Positions 1 to 8,914 of a stretch of DNA of 62,528 bases are shown one piece after another. Where the stretch lies: assembly GCF_030812855.1 (NCBI RefSeq), contig NZ_JAUSTK010000031.1, forward strand, positions 1 through 62,528, in the 5' to 3' direction. Each line of letters opens with the position of its first letter. Position 1 is the first letter of the stretch. The translations under genes were made by a program, and so were the position numbers. The notes under the pieces were generated by a model, which saw only the letters and a program-made list of their open reading frames with translations, did not search any database and was not told where the DNA came from. The DNA is from Paenibacillus wynnii. GTDB lineage: Bacteria > Bacillota > Bacilli > Paenibacillales > Paenibacillaceae.

Positions 1-143
1 GCTGGCCAGCAACTGAGATCCTCTTACATCTTACCAAGGAGTCTTTTTGTTTCTCAAACCCAATATTTCTTCATAATAGGAATGCTGCCCGTTAGCTTAA
101 TGAGGCTTCGGCAGTCTAACACTTATTTTCCTAGTCTACAACT
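1..143. other. left edge, no gene recognised
   Basis: No open reading frame with a ribosome binding site is visible here. On the minus strand it is the sequence downstream of the small ORF ending at 144. A weak GC-rich inverted segment (CTGCC/GGCAG near 87-115) could fold, but it lacks a convincing T-run, so no terminator is called. Confidence 0.4.
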
Positions 144-341
144 TTATTTTTCAGTCCAATACTTAAACCTGACGGCATAAGAATTTGTCAAGATGGCGGG
201 AAATTTAACGACCTTACCCATTACCATATGCACCTTATTCCAAGGTACGAAGGTGATGGATTTCCCCGGGGTGAACCATTGCACCCCATGGTGTTGAAAA
301 ACGATTAAGCCTAAATGAGCCGTCTGGTTTCTAAATAACAT
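144..341 (-). CDS. small hypothetical protein, coupled to the patatin-like gene
   Basis: A 65-residue ORF whose ATG (341-339) lies one base after the TGA stop (345-343) of the patatin-like gene. The sequence AAAAGG just before serves as a possible ribosome binding site, so translation would be coupled to the upstream gene. The product is basic and aromatic-rich (several W, F and H) with no signal peptide, transmembrane helix or motif I recognise. A longer reading from 434 would overlap the end of the lipase gene and is not preferred. It may be a real accessory protein or a chance ORF. Confidence 0.4.
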   Translation of the reverse strand: MLFRNQTAHLGLIVFQHHGVQWFTPGKSITFVPWNKVHMVMGKVVKFPAILTNSYAVRFKYWTEK

Positions 342-342
342 C

Positions 343-1266
343 TCACCTTTTAGTTCTCCACTCACGGAAAAATGTTTTCCCCGCCTTGAATCCGGACGCA
401 TACAGCTCATCACTTTGTAGCTTTGTAACTTCAAATTGGGTAGTACCGACGCCTAACGTGGGGATTTTCACTGTTCGTACAAATTTCTCCTGCTCGATAT
501 ACCGTTCATCGTGAGCGGACAGCATGGTTCCGACCATTGCCTGAAGCATAGTGACCGGGCCGGTTATCCGATGAGGCTGCGGATCTGTTTTGCCGATCAT
601 TTGAAATCCTACCGTGGGGACGGGGATCTTCTTACGATTCTCGTGTTCATCAAACAACCACATCGGAAAATTGCTTAGCAAACCTCCATCCACTGTGTAT
701 ACAAATTGTTCAGGAAAAGATTTACCCTTTGCAAATTCTCCATTTAAACGCAGCAACACGGGATCAAAAAAATAAGGGATACTGCAGCTCATTCTAACGG
801 CTTTGGCAACTTCAAATTGGTCAGGTGATATCCCGTAATCCTTCAGCCCTTCGGGCAATACCACAATTCTACCATTTGTAATATCCGAAGCGATAATAGA
901 CAGTTTGCCTGAAGGCAGATCACGAAAGGTAACAATCCCACGTTGGCGCAGAATACCGCGTATCCACGATTCCAAGGCCTCGCCGGAGTACAATCCCTTT
1001 TTCAGCATCACACGCAGCGCAGGACCTACAATCGGTGTATTGTACAGAGGTGCCCTCTTTAGAAAAGAGGTAAAAGAGGTTCCGCGAATAATGTCACTCA
1101 TCTCTTTCCCGGTGTAACCGGCTGCAAGCATTGCGGAGACTATTGACCCGGAGGAAGTGCCCGCTACTCTTTGGAAAGAGACTCCGGCATGTTCGGCTGC
1201 CTGCACCGCTCCTGCTAAAGAAATCCCCTTTACCCCACCACCCTCAAATACAGCATTGATCTCCAT
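343..1266 (-). CDS. patatin-like phospholipase family protein
   Basis: A 307-residue cytoplasmic protein of the patatin/RssA-like lipid acyl hydrolase family, which uses a Ser-Asp dyad to cleave acyl esters. The glycine-rich oxyanion-hole motif EGGGVKG is at residues 8-14, the nucleophile motif GTSSG at 36-40 (Ser38) and the catalytic DGG at 193-195, so the active site is complete. I chose the ATG at 1266 because GGGGGA lies 7-8 bases upstream and the protein then starts directly with the beta-strand before the oxyanion hole; the upstream ATG at 1287 has no ribosome binding site. The substrate cannot be read from sequence. Confidence 0.9.
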   Translation of the reverse strand: MEINAVFEGGGVKGISLAGAVQAAEHAGVSFQRVAGTSSGSIVSAMLAAGYTGKEMSDIIRGTSFTSFLKRAPLYNTPIVGPALRVMLKKGLYSGEALESWIRGILRQRGIVTFRDLPSGKLSIIASDITNGRIVVLPEGLKDYGISPDQFEVAKAVRMSCSIPYFFDPVLLRLNGEFAKGKSFPEQFVYTVDGGLLSNFPMWLFDEHENRKKIPVPTVGFQMIGKTDPQPHRITGPVTMLQAMVGTMLSAHDERYIEQEKFVRTVKIPTLGVGTTQFEVTKLQSDELYASGFKAGKTFFREWRTKR

Positions 1267-1345
1267 GCAGAAATCCCCCGTTCCCATAGATTCTACTGCT
1301 TATCTATGAACACGGAGGGTAATTAATGACTTCTTATAGGTGAAA

Positions 1346-2992
1346 TTAAGATTGAAAATAAAAGCTTAATAAGCTGGCAAGTCCAAATGGATCTCTCACC
1401 GTAATATCATTCGCTCTAAACATAATGCTACCTTCAACTTCTTTATACAAATCGTTATATTCTAATTGATTGATAATTTGCAGCCCGCTTTGCCACTCAG
1501 GGCTTTTATCAGTCCCTACCTTATAAGAGGCCATACCAATATATAGCTTCACACCGCTGTTGCGGACCTCATTTACCCACCAATCCACCAATTTATCATA
1601 ACGTGCGGTCTCGAAAGACAAGCTCCAGTAGATTTGTGGGGCGACATAATCGATCCAGCCTTGAGAAATCCAAGTCCTAACGTCGGCATACATGCTGTCA
1701 TACGCGGTTACTCCTGCTTTCGTATCGGAACCCGTACTGTCCATTTTTATGTTTCTCCATACTCCAAACGGACTGATGCCATACGACAAGGATGGCTTAA
1801 CGGCATGTATCTGTTCCCCCAACTGACGGACAAAATCATTTATGTTATCTCGGCGCCAGTTGTCTTTAGTGGTTAAAGTAGTTGAGTTATACGTTCTGTA
1901 GGCCTCATCGTCTGCAAACGCTACACCGGAAGGATAAAAATAATCATCCAGATGTACCCCGTCTATTTTGTAGCCTTCAACAACTTCCATTACTGTATCT
2001 ATAATTTGCTGGCGTGCTTCCGGAATCCCGGGATTAATATATAACTTACCACCCGCATTCACAATCCATTCCGGATGGGCTTTTGCGACGTGATTGCTTG
2101 CCAAAGTAGTTGTAGAAGAATCTGTTGTTGCCCGAAAAGGGTTGAACCAGGCGTGAATTTGCATGCCTCGCTCATGTGCTGCTCCAACCATATATTCAAG
2201 CGGATCATATCCGGGATCTTTCCCCTGTGTACCCGCCAGCACTTTAGACCAAGGTACAATCGTTGAAGGATAGAGACTGTCACCAGAAGGTCGAACCTGC
2301 ACGAATACAGCATTAAATCCTACAGACTTCAGCTTATCCAGTAAGCTGTCAAACTCTGCCTTCTGCTTATCTATCTTCCCTGCCGAGGACACCGAAGGCC
2401 AGTCCAGATTATACACTGTAGATACCCAAGCTCCCTTCATAGCTTTTCCAGTTTTCGTTCCTGGTAGGGTCGGAAGGGTTGGTTTGGATGGAGTAGGCAC
2501 TGTCGGTAATGTGGGCTGAGTAGGTGTGACCGGATCTTGAACCTGTGGCGGTTCTGCATTAGAGAATAAAGAGATGTGCTTCGCAGCCTGGTTCCATACT
2601 ACCTGCAGCCCTAGCTGCTCCCCTACGAAGCGTAGTGGCACCATGATCCGCCCTTGCTTAATCTGTACAGAAGTTTCTAGAACGACTGATGAACCATTAA
2701 CTAGCGCGGTTTTTTTTCCATTCACTAACTTAAGAACGGTTTGATCTTGAGTAATAGTTACGGTCTTGGTTGCTTGATCCCAGCTAACACCAGCACCTAG
2801 ACCCTGACTAATAATTCCCAACGGAACCATAGTAACATTAGTAGTAGTTATATATGGGTTCACATCACCAGTTAATGCTCTTCCATCTAATTCAATCGTT
2901 ATTACGGCAGTAGCTGCACGGGCACCAGACGATAAAAGGGGCAAGCACAATACGATCAGCAGTAGTCCTACTATCCATTTACGGTAATTCAT
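1346..2992 (-). CDS. secreted GHL10-family glycosidase with stalk domain
   Basis: A 548-residue exported protein. Residues 1-27 are a signal peptide (hydrophobic core, then GARAA). Residues about 30-150 match a copper-amine-oxidase-N-like stalk domain (repeats of the VPLRFVGEQLG type), common in secreted Paenibacillus proteins. A Pro/Thr linker around 155-180 leads to a glycosyl hydrolase-like 10 (DUF187, YngK-like) TIM barrel from about 185, beginning GAWVSTVYNLDWPS and including DGVHLDDYFYP, the acidic strand end typical of the family. It probably acts on cell-wall or extracellular polysaccharide; the exact substrate is unknown. GGGGAGG precedes the ATG. Confidence 0.88.
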   Translation of the reverse strand: MNYRKWIVGLLLIVLCLPLLSSGARAATAVITIELDGRALTGDVNPYITTTNVTMVPLGIISQGLGAGVSWDQATKTVTITQDQTVLKLVNGKKTALVNGSSVVLETSVQIKQGRIMVPLRFVGEQLGLQVVWNQAAKHISLFSNAEPPQVQDPVTPTQPTLPTVPTPSKPTLPTLPGTKTGKAMKGAWVSTVYNLDWPSVSSAGKIDKQKAEFDSLLDKLKSVGFNAVFVQVRPSGDSLYPSTIVPWSKVLAGTQGKDPGYDPLEYMVGAAHERGMQIHAWFNPFRATTDSSTTTLASNHVAKAHPEWIVNAGGKLYINPGIPEARQQIIDTVMEVVEGYKIDGVHLDDYFYPSGVAFADDEAYRTYNSTTLTTKDNWRRDNINDFVRQLGEQIHAVKPSLSYGISPFGVWRNIKMDSTGSDTKAGVTAYDSMYADVRTWISQGWIDYVAPQIYWSLSFETARYDKLVDWWVNEVRNSGVKLYIGMASYKVGTDKSPEWQSGLQIINQLEYNDLYKEVEGSIMFRANDITVRDPFGLASLLSFYFQS

Positions 2993-3021
2993 TATTTCCT
3001 CCCCAAATCAAAAAATATAAC

Positions 3022-3061
3022 AAAAAAACGGCATCATCCTTAGAAAGGACAATACCGTTTT
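3022..3061 (-). terminator. rho-independent terminator behind mntR
   Basis: Read on the minus strand, a 17-bp stem with three G-U pairs (starting AAAACGG and ending CCGTTTT) is followed by a run of T. It lies 40 bases downstream of the mntR stop codon. Confidence 0.85.
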
Positions 3062-3100
3062 GACGTAAAAAATGGTAAAAGGTTGCGCTGAACCCCAGAT

Positions 3101-3526
3101 TTAAGTATCGCTGACCAATTCAAGATGAATATCATATAAAGTCTGGAGACGCGCCTCGTCACGGCGGAAATATTCTACCAGGGTTTCTATGCGTGTAATG
3201 GAATCCCAGCTCAAGTGATGCTCGATTCCTTCTACATCTCTATAAATATTCTCCTGTTGTACCCCGATCAGACCAAGGAATTCCTCCAACAGTTGATGAC
3301 GGTCAACAAGACGTTTCCCTACTTTTTTACCTTTGGTGGTTAGGACAAGCCCACGATATTTCTCATAGATGAGATATTCGTCCTTATCCAGTTTTTGGAT
3401 CATCTTGGTCACAGAGGAGGGGTGTACTTCTAGTCCCTCGGCAATATCCGAGACCCGCGCATAACCTTTCTCGTCTATGAGCTTGTATATGCGTTCCAAA
3501 TAATCCTCCATGCTGGGTGTTGGCAT
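3101..3526 (-). CDS. mntR: manganese-responsive repressor MntR
   Basis: A 141-residue DtxR/MntR-family regulator that represses Mn(II) uptake genes when manganese is plentiful. An N-terminal winged helix (SVTKMIQKLDKDEYL) is followed by the dimerisation/metal domain. With the ATG at 3526 all six metal ligands known in Bacillus subtilis MntR fall at the same numbers: Asp8, Glu11, His77, Glu99, Glu102 and His103. The preceding TTG (3529) would shift this numbering, and AGAGGT is well spaced for the ATG. Divergent from splB. No Mn transporter is in the window, so its targets lie elsewhere. Confidence 0.96.
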   Translation of the reverse strand: MPTPSMEDYLERIYKLIDEKGYARVSDIAEGLEVHPSSVTKMIQKLDKDEYLIYEKYRGLVLTTKGKKVGKRLVDRHQLLEEFLGLIGVQQENIYRDVEGIEHHLSWDSITRIETLVEYFRRDEARLQTLYDIHLELVSDT

Positions 3527-3715
3527 CAAATTTTACCTCTTTTCTATAAATAAGCATGGCGCGAGGGCCAAACCTTGCTCTAACAATGATACATGTTCCC
3601 ACCGCACCTTGGCAAGTCCTGAGGGCTTAACACTTGCTTCTGCACATCATTGCCATGGTTTCAACGCTGCCGAAAAGCGCAGATTAATGTTATTCCACTT
3701 AAGGAGCGTGAACGT

Positions 3716-4792
3716 ATGACTGTGGTGACGCCTGAGCTCCCTCCTGCTAAACGTAAAAGAAAGCCCACCGGCCTCTTTATTCCCGAATTAGTTTTTTTCG
3801 AGCCGGATTCGCTCCAATATCCTAAAGGTGAACGTATTATGGAATGGGTCAAGGCCCATAATATCGAGTACCGCATGACGACGTCACATAATCGAATTTT
3901 AAATTTCCCAGGTGAAACCGAAGCTGAGCAATATAAAATTGCCAAAAGAACGCTTGTAGTTGGCCTCCGAAAAACTCTGACCTTCGATCAGTCCAAGCCG
4001 TCTGCCGATTATGCGATTCCGATTGCAACGGGTTGTATGGGTCACTGCCATTATTGCTACCTGCAAACCACATTAGGAGCAAAACCTTATATTCGGGTTT
4101 ACGTAAATACAGGTGATGTAATGGATGCCGCCAAAAAGTACATCGAAGAGCGAACGCCAGAAATTACGACGTTTGAAGCAGCCTGTACTTCGGACCCGTT
4201 AGGGCTCGAACATATCACCGGTTCTCTCGAAGAACTGATTACCTTTATGGCTAACGAGCCGCTCGGACGCCTTCGTTTTGTCACCAAATATCAGCATGTT
4301 GAGCCATTACTAATCTTGAAGCACAATGATCATACCCGCATCCGCTTTAGTGTAAATGCTGACTACGTGATTAAGAATTTCGAACCTGCTACCTCTAGCT
4401 TTGAGGAACGAATAGAGGCTGCCGGTAAGGTTGCTAGAGCGGGTTATCCTCTGGGCTTCATCATTGCCCCGATTATTTGGCATGAGGGCTGGGAGAAGGG
4501 CTACGCTGAGCTGCTGCACAAGTTAGCTGAAACACTGCCCCCTGAAGCCGGAAAAAGCCTAACCTTTGAAATGATTCAGCACCGGTTCACTAAAACAGCT
4601 AAGACTGTTATAGAGAAACGCTATCCTAAATCCAAGCTGGAAATGGACATTGAGAAGCGCAAGAAAAAATGGGGCCGCTGGGGCCAAAACAAGTATGTAT
4701 ACCCGGATGAACAACAAACCGCCCTGCGTGAATTTATCACAGAGCGGATTTTTGAACATTTCCCGGAAGCGGGAATCGATTATTTCACTTAA
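3716..4792 (+). CDS. splB: spore photoproduct lyase
   Basis: A 358-residue radical-SAM enzyme that repairs the UV lesion 5-thyminyl-5,6-dihydrothymine in DNA of germinating spores. The radical-SAM cluster motif CX3CX2C is at Cys107/Cys111/Cys114, and Cys157 in FEAACTSDPLG matches the cysteine known as the hydrogen donor in the Bacillus enzyme. AAGGAG at 3701-3706 fixes the ATG at 3716; an upstream in-frame ATG at 3650 has no such site. No splA-like gene precedes it, and I could not find a clear SigG promoter in the divergent region. Its presence implies an endospore former. Confidence 0.96.
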   Translation: MTVVTPELPPAKRKRKPTGLFIPELVFFEPDSLQYPKGERIMEWVKAHNIEYRMTTSHNRILNFPGETEAEQYKIAKRTLVVGLRKTLTFDQSKPSADYAIPIATGCMGHCHYCYLQTTLGAKPYIRVYVNTGDVMDAAKKYIEERTPEITTFEAACTSDPLGLEHITGSLEELITFMANEPLGRLRFVTKYQHVEPLLILKHNDHTRIRFSVNADYVIKNFEPATSSFEERIEAAGKVARAGYPLGFIIAPIIWHEGWEKGYAELLHKLAETLPPEAGKSLTFEMIQHRFTKTAKTVIEKRYPKSKLEMDIEKRKKKWGRWGQNKYVYPDEQQTALREFITERIFEHFPEAGIDYFT

Positions 4793-4814
4793 GTAGTTGA
4801 GACGGCAGCATCAT

Positions 4815-5528
4815 TTAGAATTTCATCCAAGTCGGGGTGATTCCCTGCAGCCAAATGGTTATTTTAAACATCTGATCCGTGAACAGCAGGACTCCCATCA
4901 CAATCATTAAAGTTCCACCAATCTTCATTAACAGGCCCGAGTATTTGAGAATACGTCTTGCTCCGCCAAGGAAAAAGGCCAGTGCGAAGAAGGGTATGGC
5001 AAATCCAAGGCTGTAGGCTGTAATAAGTGTAAACCAGGTACCAGGTTCACTTGCCGAAAGAGCGATAATCGCGGTCAGGATTGGCCCAATACAAGGCGAC
5101 CACCCTGCAGAGAAGCCAATACCAAATACAAAGGAACCTATGTATCCTGCGGGTTTCCATTTCAAATCCAACTTTCGTTCGCGCAGTAAAAATTGCGGTT
5201 GGAATATGCCAAGCAGAAATAACCCCATCACGATAATGAGTATCGCTGACAATTGGCGAATTAGATCACGTTGTTCATTAAAGAATTGTCCGAACAGACC
5301 TGCTCCAAAACCAAGCGTGTAAAAGACAACCGAAAAGCCAAGAATAAAGGCCAACGTATGAGTGAGTGTCCGGAAACGGACCTCTTTTGTGTTGCCTCCA
5401 GTTTTTAGCTGCTGTACAGATAATCCCGTAATATAGGATAAATAAGAAGGATAGAGCGGCAGACAACAAGGTGAAATAAAAGACGCTAATCCAGCAGCAA
5501 AGGCTATTCCTGCGTTAATATTTGACAA
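4815..5528 (-). CDS. ccdA: CcdA-like cytochrome c biogenesis / thiol-disulfide transporter
   Basis: A 237-residue membrane protein of the CcdA/DsbD-transmembrane family with about six helices. It carries reducing equivalents across the membrane to extracytoplasmic thioredoxin-like proteins for cytochrome c maturation and spore envelope formation. The paired-cysteine segments are FISPCCLPLYPSYLSY near residue 20 and GWSPCIGP in the middle; an extra Cys in the first motif is notable. The start is a TTG (5528) behind AAAGGAGAG, and the N-terminus then aligns with the usual family start. It ends 22 bp from the convergent splB stop. Confidence 0.88.
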   Translation of the reverse strand: MSNINAGIAFAAGLASFISPCCLPLYPSYLSYITGLSVQQLKTGGNTKEVRFRTLTHTLAFILGFSVVFYTLGFGAGLFGQFFNEQRDLIRQLSAILIIVMGLFLLGIFQPQFLLRERKLDLKWKPAGYIGSFVFGIGFSAGWSPCIGPILTAIIALSASEPGTWFTLITAYSLGFAIPFFALAFFLGGARRILKYSGLLMKIGGTLMIVMGVLLFTDQMFKITIWLQGITPTWMKF

Positions 5529-5570
5529 AGTGGCAGCTCTCCTTTCTCCATTTCGAATGCTATGTTTAGG

Positions 5571-6395
5571 TTAAGAGGGCAGGCCCTTTTTGCCAATGAG
5601 TGTAAGTGCTAAGATAGCAATCAGCAGCAGTACAATCGTTGCACCTGGGGCCAGGTTCCATATTCCTGCCACGACCAACCCGCCAACAACGGCGATCTCC
5701 GCAATAATAATGGAGAGAATGACCGACGATTTAAAGCTGCGAGAGAGCAGCAAACTTATAGCTACGGGGATCGTCAATAATGCTGATACTAGCAGTGAAC
5801 CCACGATTTTGATAGCAGTACTTATTACAAGCGCCGTTAGAATTGTAATGAGCATATTGAGCATTTTGACGGGCAGTCCGCTAACACTGGCGGCATCTTC
5901 TTCAAAGCTGAGTAAGAAGAATTCTTTGAAAAACAGCGTGACCACAAGCACAACAGTAACAGCTACGATTCCTACGATTACCAAGTCCGTATTATTCAAC
6001 GTATAAATACTGCCGAACAGGTAGCTCATGACATCCGCATTATAACCCTTCCCTAATGTAAAAAAGAGTGAAGCTAGGGCTACACCGCCTGACATGATTA
6101 TGGCTATGGAAAGCTCGGCATAGCTTTTATAAGCTCTGCGAAGCTTCTCGATAGCAAAAGAAGCTAATACTGCAAAGATTAGTCCTGCGCCTAGAGGATA
6201 AAATCCTGTCAAAAATCCCAGCGCCACCCCGGCTATGGTTACATGGGCAAGGGTATCCCCAATCATTGACAGGCGTCTAAGCACAAGAAAAACGCCTATG
6301 AGCGGCGCTGTAATACCAATCAGCAGGCCGCCCGCAAGCGCCCGCTGAAAAAAATCGCTAAATAGGATTTCCAATTCAAATTCTCCATTCTTCAT
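5571..6395 (-). CDS. znuB: zinc ABC transporter permease
   Basis: A 274-residue ABC-3 family membrane protein with seven to eight hydrophobic helices, the membrane channel of a high-affinity zinc importer. The family signature after the first helix (APLIGVFLVLRRLSMIGDTLAH) is clear. The ATG at 6395 follows a purine-rich GGGAGG stretch; the longer reading from 6464 begins in repeat-like sequence and is rejected. It should act with ZnuC and ZnuA, but a 580-bp repeat-filled gap separates it from znuC. Manganese specificity cannot be excluded from the permease alone; Zur-like boxes upstream of znuA favour zinc. Confidence 0.9.
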   Translation of the reverse strand: MKNGEFELEILFSDFFQRALAGGLLIGITAPLIGVFLVLRRLSMIGDTLAHVTIAGVALGFLTGFYPLGAGLIFAVLASFAIEKLRRAYKSYAELSIAIIMSGGVALASLFFTLGKGYNADVMSYLFGSIYTLNNTDLVIVGIVAVTVVLVVTLFFKEFFLLSFEEDAASVSGLPVKMLNMLITILTALVISTAIKIVGSLLVSALLTIPVAISLLLSRSFKSSVILSIIIAEIAVVGGLVVAGIWNLAPGATIVLLLIAILALTLIGKKGLPS

Positions 6396-6566
6396 CCCTC
6401 CCAAACCCTCCCTTCTAAGGGAGGGCCCCAAGGGTTGCACCCTCTGGACACCCGCTAAGGGCAACTGGCGTGAGATGAACGGTTTCTTGTTTCTGGATGA
6501 GTTAGAGCGAGGATCGCTTTTCGTCCCCGAAGGGACACGCTTAACTACTGCGGGATCTACATACGT

Positions 6567-6623
6567 ATTAAGACCAAAAGATTAAGACCAAAAGATTAAG
6601 ACCAAAAGACTAAAACCCAAAAG
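6567..6623. repeat. 14-bp tandem repeat, three perfect copies plus one degenerate
   Basis: The unit ATTAAGACCAAAAG occurs at 6567-6580, 6581-6594 and 6595-6608, followed by a degenerate copy at 6609-6623. Confidence 0.95.
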
Positions 6624-6723
6624 TCATCCTATGTTGTACTATGGATAACCTGAAACAATCAAACGCAAGGGAACTCCTAGGTCAAAGACTAAATCCTACG
6701 GGTATCTTAAACATATAACGTTA

Positions 6724-6850
6724 CGGACACAGAAGACACTATTTACTCGAAATATCGCAATTTTCTACTTATGCGGACTCAGAATCCGCTATTGAGTAGA
6801 AATCACGTTGAATAGAGCCTTAAATCATGAAATAGCGGCACCTGTGTCCG
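6724..6850. repeat. inverted-repeat element, family C (copy 1)
   Basis: Ends are inverted: CGGACACAGAAGACACTATT at the left and, read inverted, CGGACACAGGTGCCGCTATT at the right. The same end sequence bounds shorter copies at 51318-51395 and 60072-60147, so this is a dispersed, MITE-like non-coding element. Confidence 0.65.
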
Positions 6851-6975
6851 CATGCCGATCCATATGACTCAAAGTCTGAGAATAAGGGCTTTGGAGTCCG
6901 CTTACTCCTACCTCAAGCATAAGCCAATTCGTTGGCAAACAATCACAACGCCTCGTGAAAAAGCTATATTTTACT

Positions 6976-7746
6976 CTAAGACAAGGTGTGCTGCAGATTC
7001 TCCTCGACGCAGTCCTGAATCTCATGCGAGTGGCGGGAGTAGAAGTTTATTTTACCGTTACACTGTACAGGCTCTTGGCCGAGGTAATTACGGATCATCT
7101 CGATATCATGCGACACCATAAGAAAAGTCATGTGGTGATGGGCGTGCATATGGGTGATCAGATCGAAGAATCCGGCTTGGGTCTCGGCGTCAATCCCAAC
7201 GGTGGGTTCATCCAAGATCAGCAAATCAGGATGGTTAATCAGGGCTCTGGCCAAAAATACCCGCTGCTGCTGTCCACCCGACAATTGCCCGACTCTTTTC
7301 TCCGCAAGATCTTGAATCCGCATCACCTCAAGTGCATCATTACATTGCTGCTGCTGAGCCCGTGACACCCGGCGGATCAAATTCTTGTTATTGTATAGAC
7401 CCGATTGGACTACTTCACGTACGGTTGCGGGAAATAACGGGTTAAAAGCATTCTTTTGCGGAACGTAACCGATCCGCTCCCAGTCTTTAAATTTACGCGC
7501 AGGTTCTCCGAAGAGCCTGATTTCACCGGTGGTTGCCGGAAGCAAACCGACGATCATTTTGAGCAGCGTTGTTTTCCCGGCTCCGTTAGAACCGATAATT
7601 CCAACGAAGTCGCGCTCCTTCACCGTATAATTCAGACCGGAAATGACCTTCTGCTCTCCATAGGAAAAGGACAGATCCTGTACTTCAATCATATGTTGAT
7701 GGCAGTCCAAGGATACCGGTTGCATACATTTTCCGCCTTTCTTCAT
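6976..7746 (-). CDS. znuC: zinc ABC transporter ATP-binding protein
   Basis: A 256-residue ABC ATPase energising zinc import. Walker A GSNGAGKT is at 52-59, the signature LSGGQ at 155-159, Walker B LLILDE ending at Glu180, and the switch histidine in SHD at 213. The C-terminus is His- and Cys-bearing, as often in zinc ATPases. The ATG at 7746 has AAAGGA placed in the last bases of znuA, so the two are coupled. The expected partner znuB follows only after a long gap. Confidence 0.93.
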   Translation of the reverse strand: MKKGGKCMQPVSLDCHQHMIEVQDLSFSYGEQKVISGLNYTVKERDFVGIIGSNGAGKTTLLKMIVGLLPATTGEIRLFGEPARKFKDWERIGYVPQKNAFNPLFPATVREVVQSGLYNNKNLIRRVSRAQQQQCNDALEVMRIQDLAEKRVGQLSGGQQQRVFLARALINHPDLLILDEPTVGIDAETQAGFFDLITHMHAHHHMTFLMVSHDIEMIRNYLGQEPVQCNGKINFYSRHSHEIQDCVEENLQHTLS

Positions 7747-7756
7747 AGCTTTCCTT

Positions 7757-8767
7757 TTATTTTAAGGCCAGAATCAGATTTTGCAAATTTTTCTCCATCA
7801 GTGTGAAGTAATCATCATTTGCTTTCGCCTGATCCTCTGTCAATCCTTCTACAGGATTAAGCACCATCGTTGACACTCCAGCTTCATTAGCCAGCGTCTT
7901 CGCCAATTTGTCTGATACTAATTCTTCAAAAAAGATATAACGAATGCCTTCTTCTTTGACCGTATTCGCCAAATCCACAATATCCTGGCTCCGCGGCTCC
8001 GCATCCGGGGACAGTCCCATAATCGCATGTTGTGTCAGACCATAATCACGGCACAGATAAGCGAAAGCCTGGTGAGAAACAACGATTTCCTTGTTTGGAA
8101 GCTTACCAAGTTCCTCTACAAATTTACTGTCGAGTTTCTTCAAACGATCTGCAAGTACAGTATACCGTTCTTCATAACCTTCTTTGTGAGCAGGGTCCGC
8201 GTTTTGCAGACTGTTTTTAATATTTTCAGCCATTACAAGCGCTGATTTCGGACTTACCCAGGTGTGGGGATCGGTATGAAGGCTGTCTCCCGCATCAGCG
8301 TGATCCTCATTTGTAACTTCTTCGCTGTCATGCTCATCGACAGCTTCGTTTGCCTCATGCCCATGTTCATCTTCTTCATCCGTCATAATTAAATCAATGC
8401 CTTTGCTGACTTCAACGGCCTGAACTCCTGATCCGCTATCAAGACCCTTCAGGAAGTTCGGAACCCAACCCTCAAGCCCGGCTCCATTATATAAAAACAG
8501 CTGCGCTTTAGACGTGTTCACAATATCCTGACTGCGCGGAGTCCAATCATGCGGCTCCACCCCAACTGGCAGCAGATTAATCGCATTAACGTCTTCTCCG
8601 CCAATTTCCTTAGCAAATTCATATATAGGATAAAAGCTAGTAACCACATTCACTTTGCCTTCTATGATACTTCCGCTGCTTTTTGCCCCGCAACCAGTAG
8701 CAATTAATACTAGCATTAGCGCAAATAAGAGCAACCCCCTACGCGTTACAGTTGAATTCATAATCAC
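7757..8767 (-). CDS. znuA: zinc-binding lipoprotein of ABC importer
   Basis: A 336-residue cluster A-I solute-binding lipoprotein. A signal peptide with lipobox IATGC makes Cys26 the lipidated residue. Zinc ligands are His73 (EPHDW), His168 (DPHTW), His232 (VSHQ) and an acidic residue near 281. Between residues 130 and 165 lies a charged loop rich in His, Asp and Glu, characteristic of zinc rather than manganese binding proteins. AAGGAG is spaced six bases from a GTG start at 8767, with an ATG two codons later as an alternative. First gene of znuA-znuC, with two Zur-like boxes just upstream. Confidence 0.95.
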   Translation of the reverse strand: MIMNSTVTRRGLLLFALMLVLIATGCGAKSSGSIIEGKVNVVTSFYPIYEFAKEIGGEDVNAINLLPVGVEPHDWTPRSQDIVNTSKAQLFLYNGAGLEGWVPNFLKGLDSGSGVQAVEVSKGIDLIMTDEEDEHGHEANEAVDEHDSEEVTNEDHADAGDSLHTDPHTWVSPKSALVMAENIKNSLQNADPAHKEGYEERYTVLADRLKKLDSKFVEELGKLPNKEIVVSHQAFAYLCRDYGLTQHAIMGLSPDAEPRSQDIVDLANTVKEEGIRYIFFEELVSDKLAKTLANEAGVSTMVLNPVEGLTEDQAKANDDYFTLMEKNLQNLILALK

Positions 8768-8782
8768 TATCGACTCCTTAAA

Positions 8783-8824
8783 TCGTAATATTTACTATTA
8801 GTAGTATAATAGTAATCGTTACGA
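8783..8824 (-). promoter_or_regulatory. two Zur-like operators upstream of znuA
   Basis: Two 15-mers resemble the Bacillus Zur box TCGTAAT-N-ATTACGA: TCGTAATATTTACTA (8783-8797) and TAGTAATCGTTACGA (8810-8824), each 13 of 14 informative positions or close to it, mirror-arranged about a TA-rich centre that could hold the znuA -10 region. Zur with zinc should bind and repress. The regulator is probably the Fur-family gene at 11554-12015. Confidence 0.8.
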
Positions 8825-8865
8825 TAAGTCAACCGTCCAAAAATTGTCCCCCGTATTTATAACGT

Positions 8866-8897
8866 AGAAAAACGATTCAGTCAATAGACCGAACCGC
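8866..8897 (-). terminator. terminator behind metG
   Basis: Minus-strand stem GCGGTTCGGTC / GACTGAATCGT (three G-U pairs) with a TATT loop, followed by TTTTTC. It ends metG transcription just before the znuA promoter. Confidence 0.85.
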
Positions 8898-8914
8898 TTT
8901 TACTGAGTGACCTA

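Larger units (their letters stand above)
6396..6975. other. repeat-filled gap between znuC and znuB
   Basis: No gene is seen in these 580 bases. The stretch holds a 14-bp tandem repeat (6567-6623) and an inverted-repeat element (6724-6850). I see no terminator hairpin with a T-run on the minus strand, so znuB may still be read from the znuA promoter. Confidence 0.6.
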
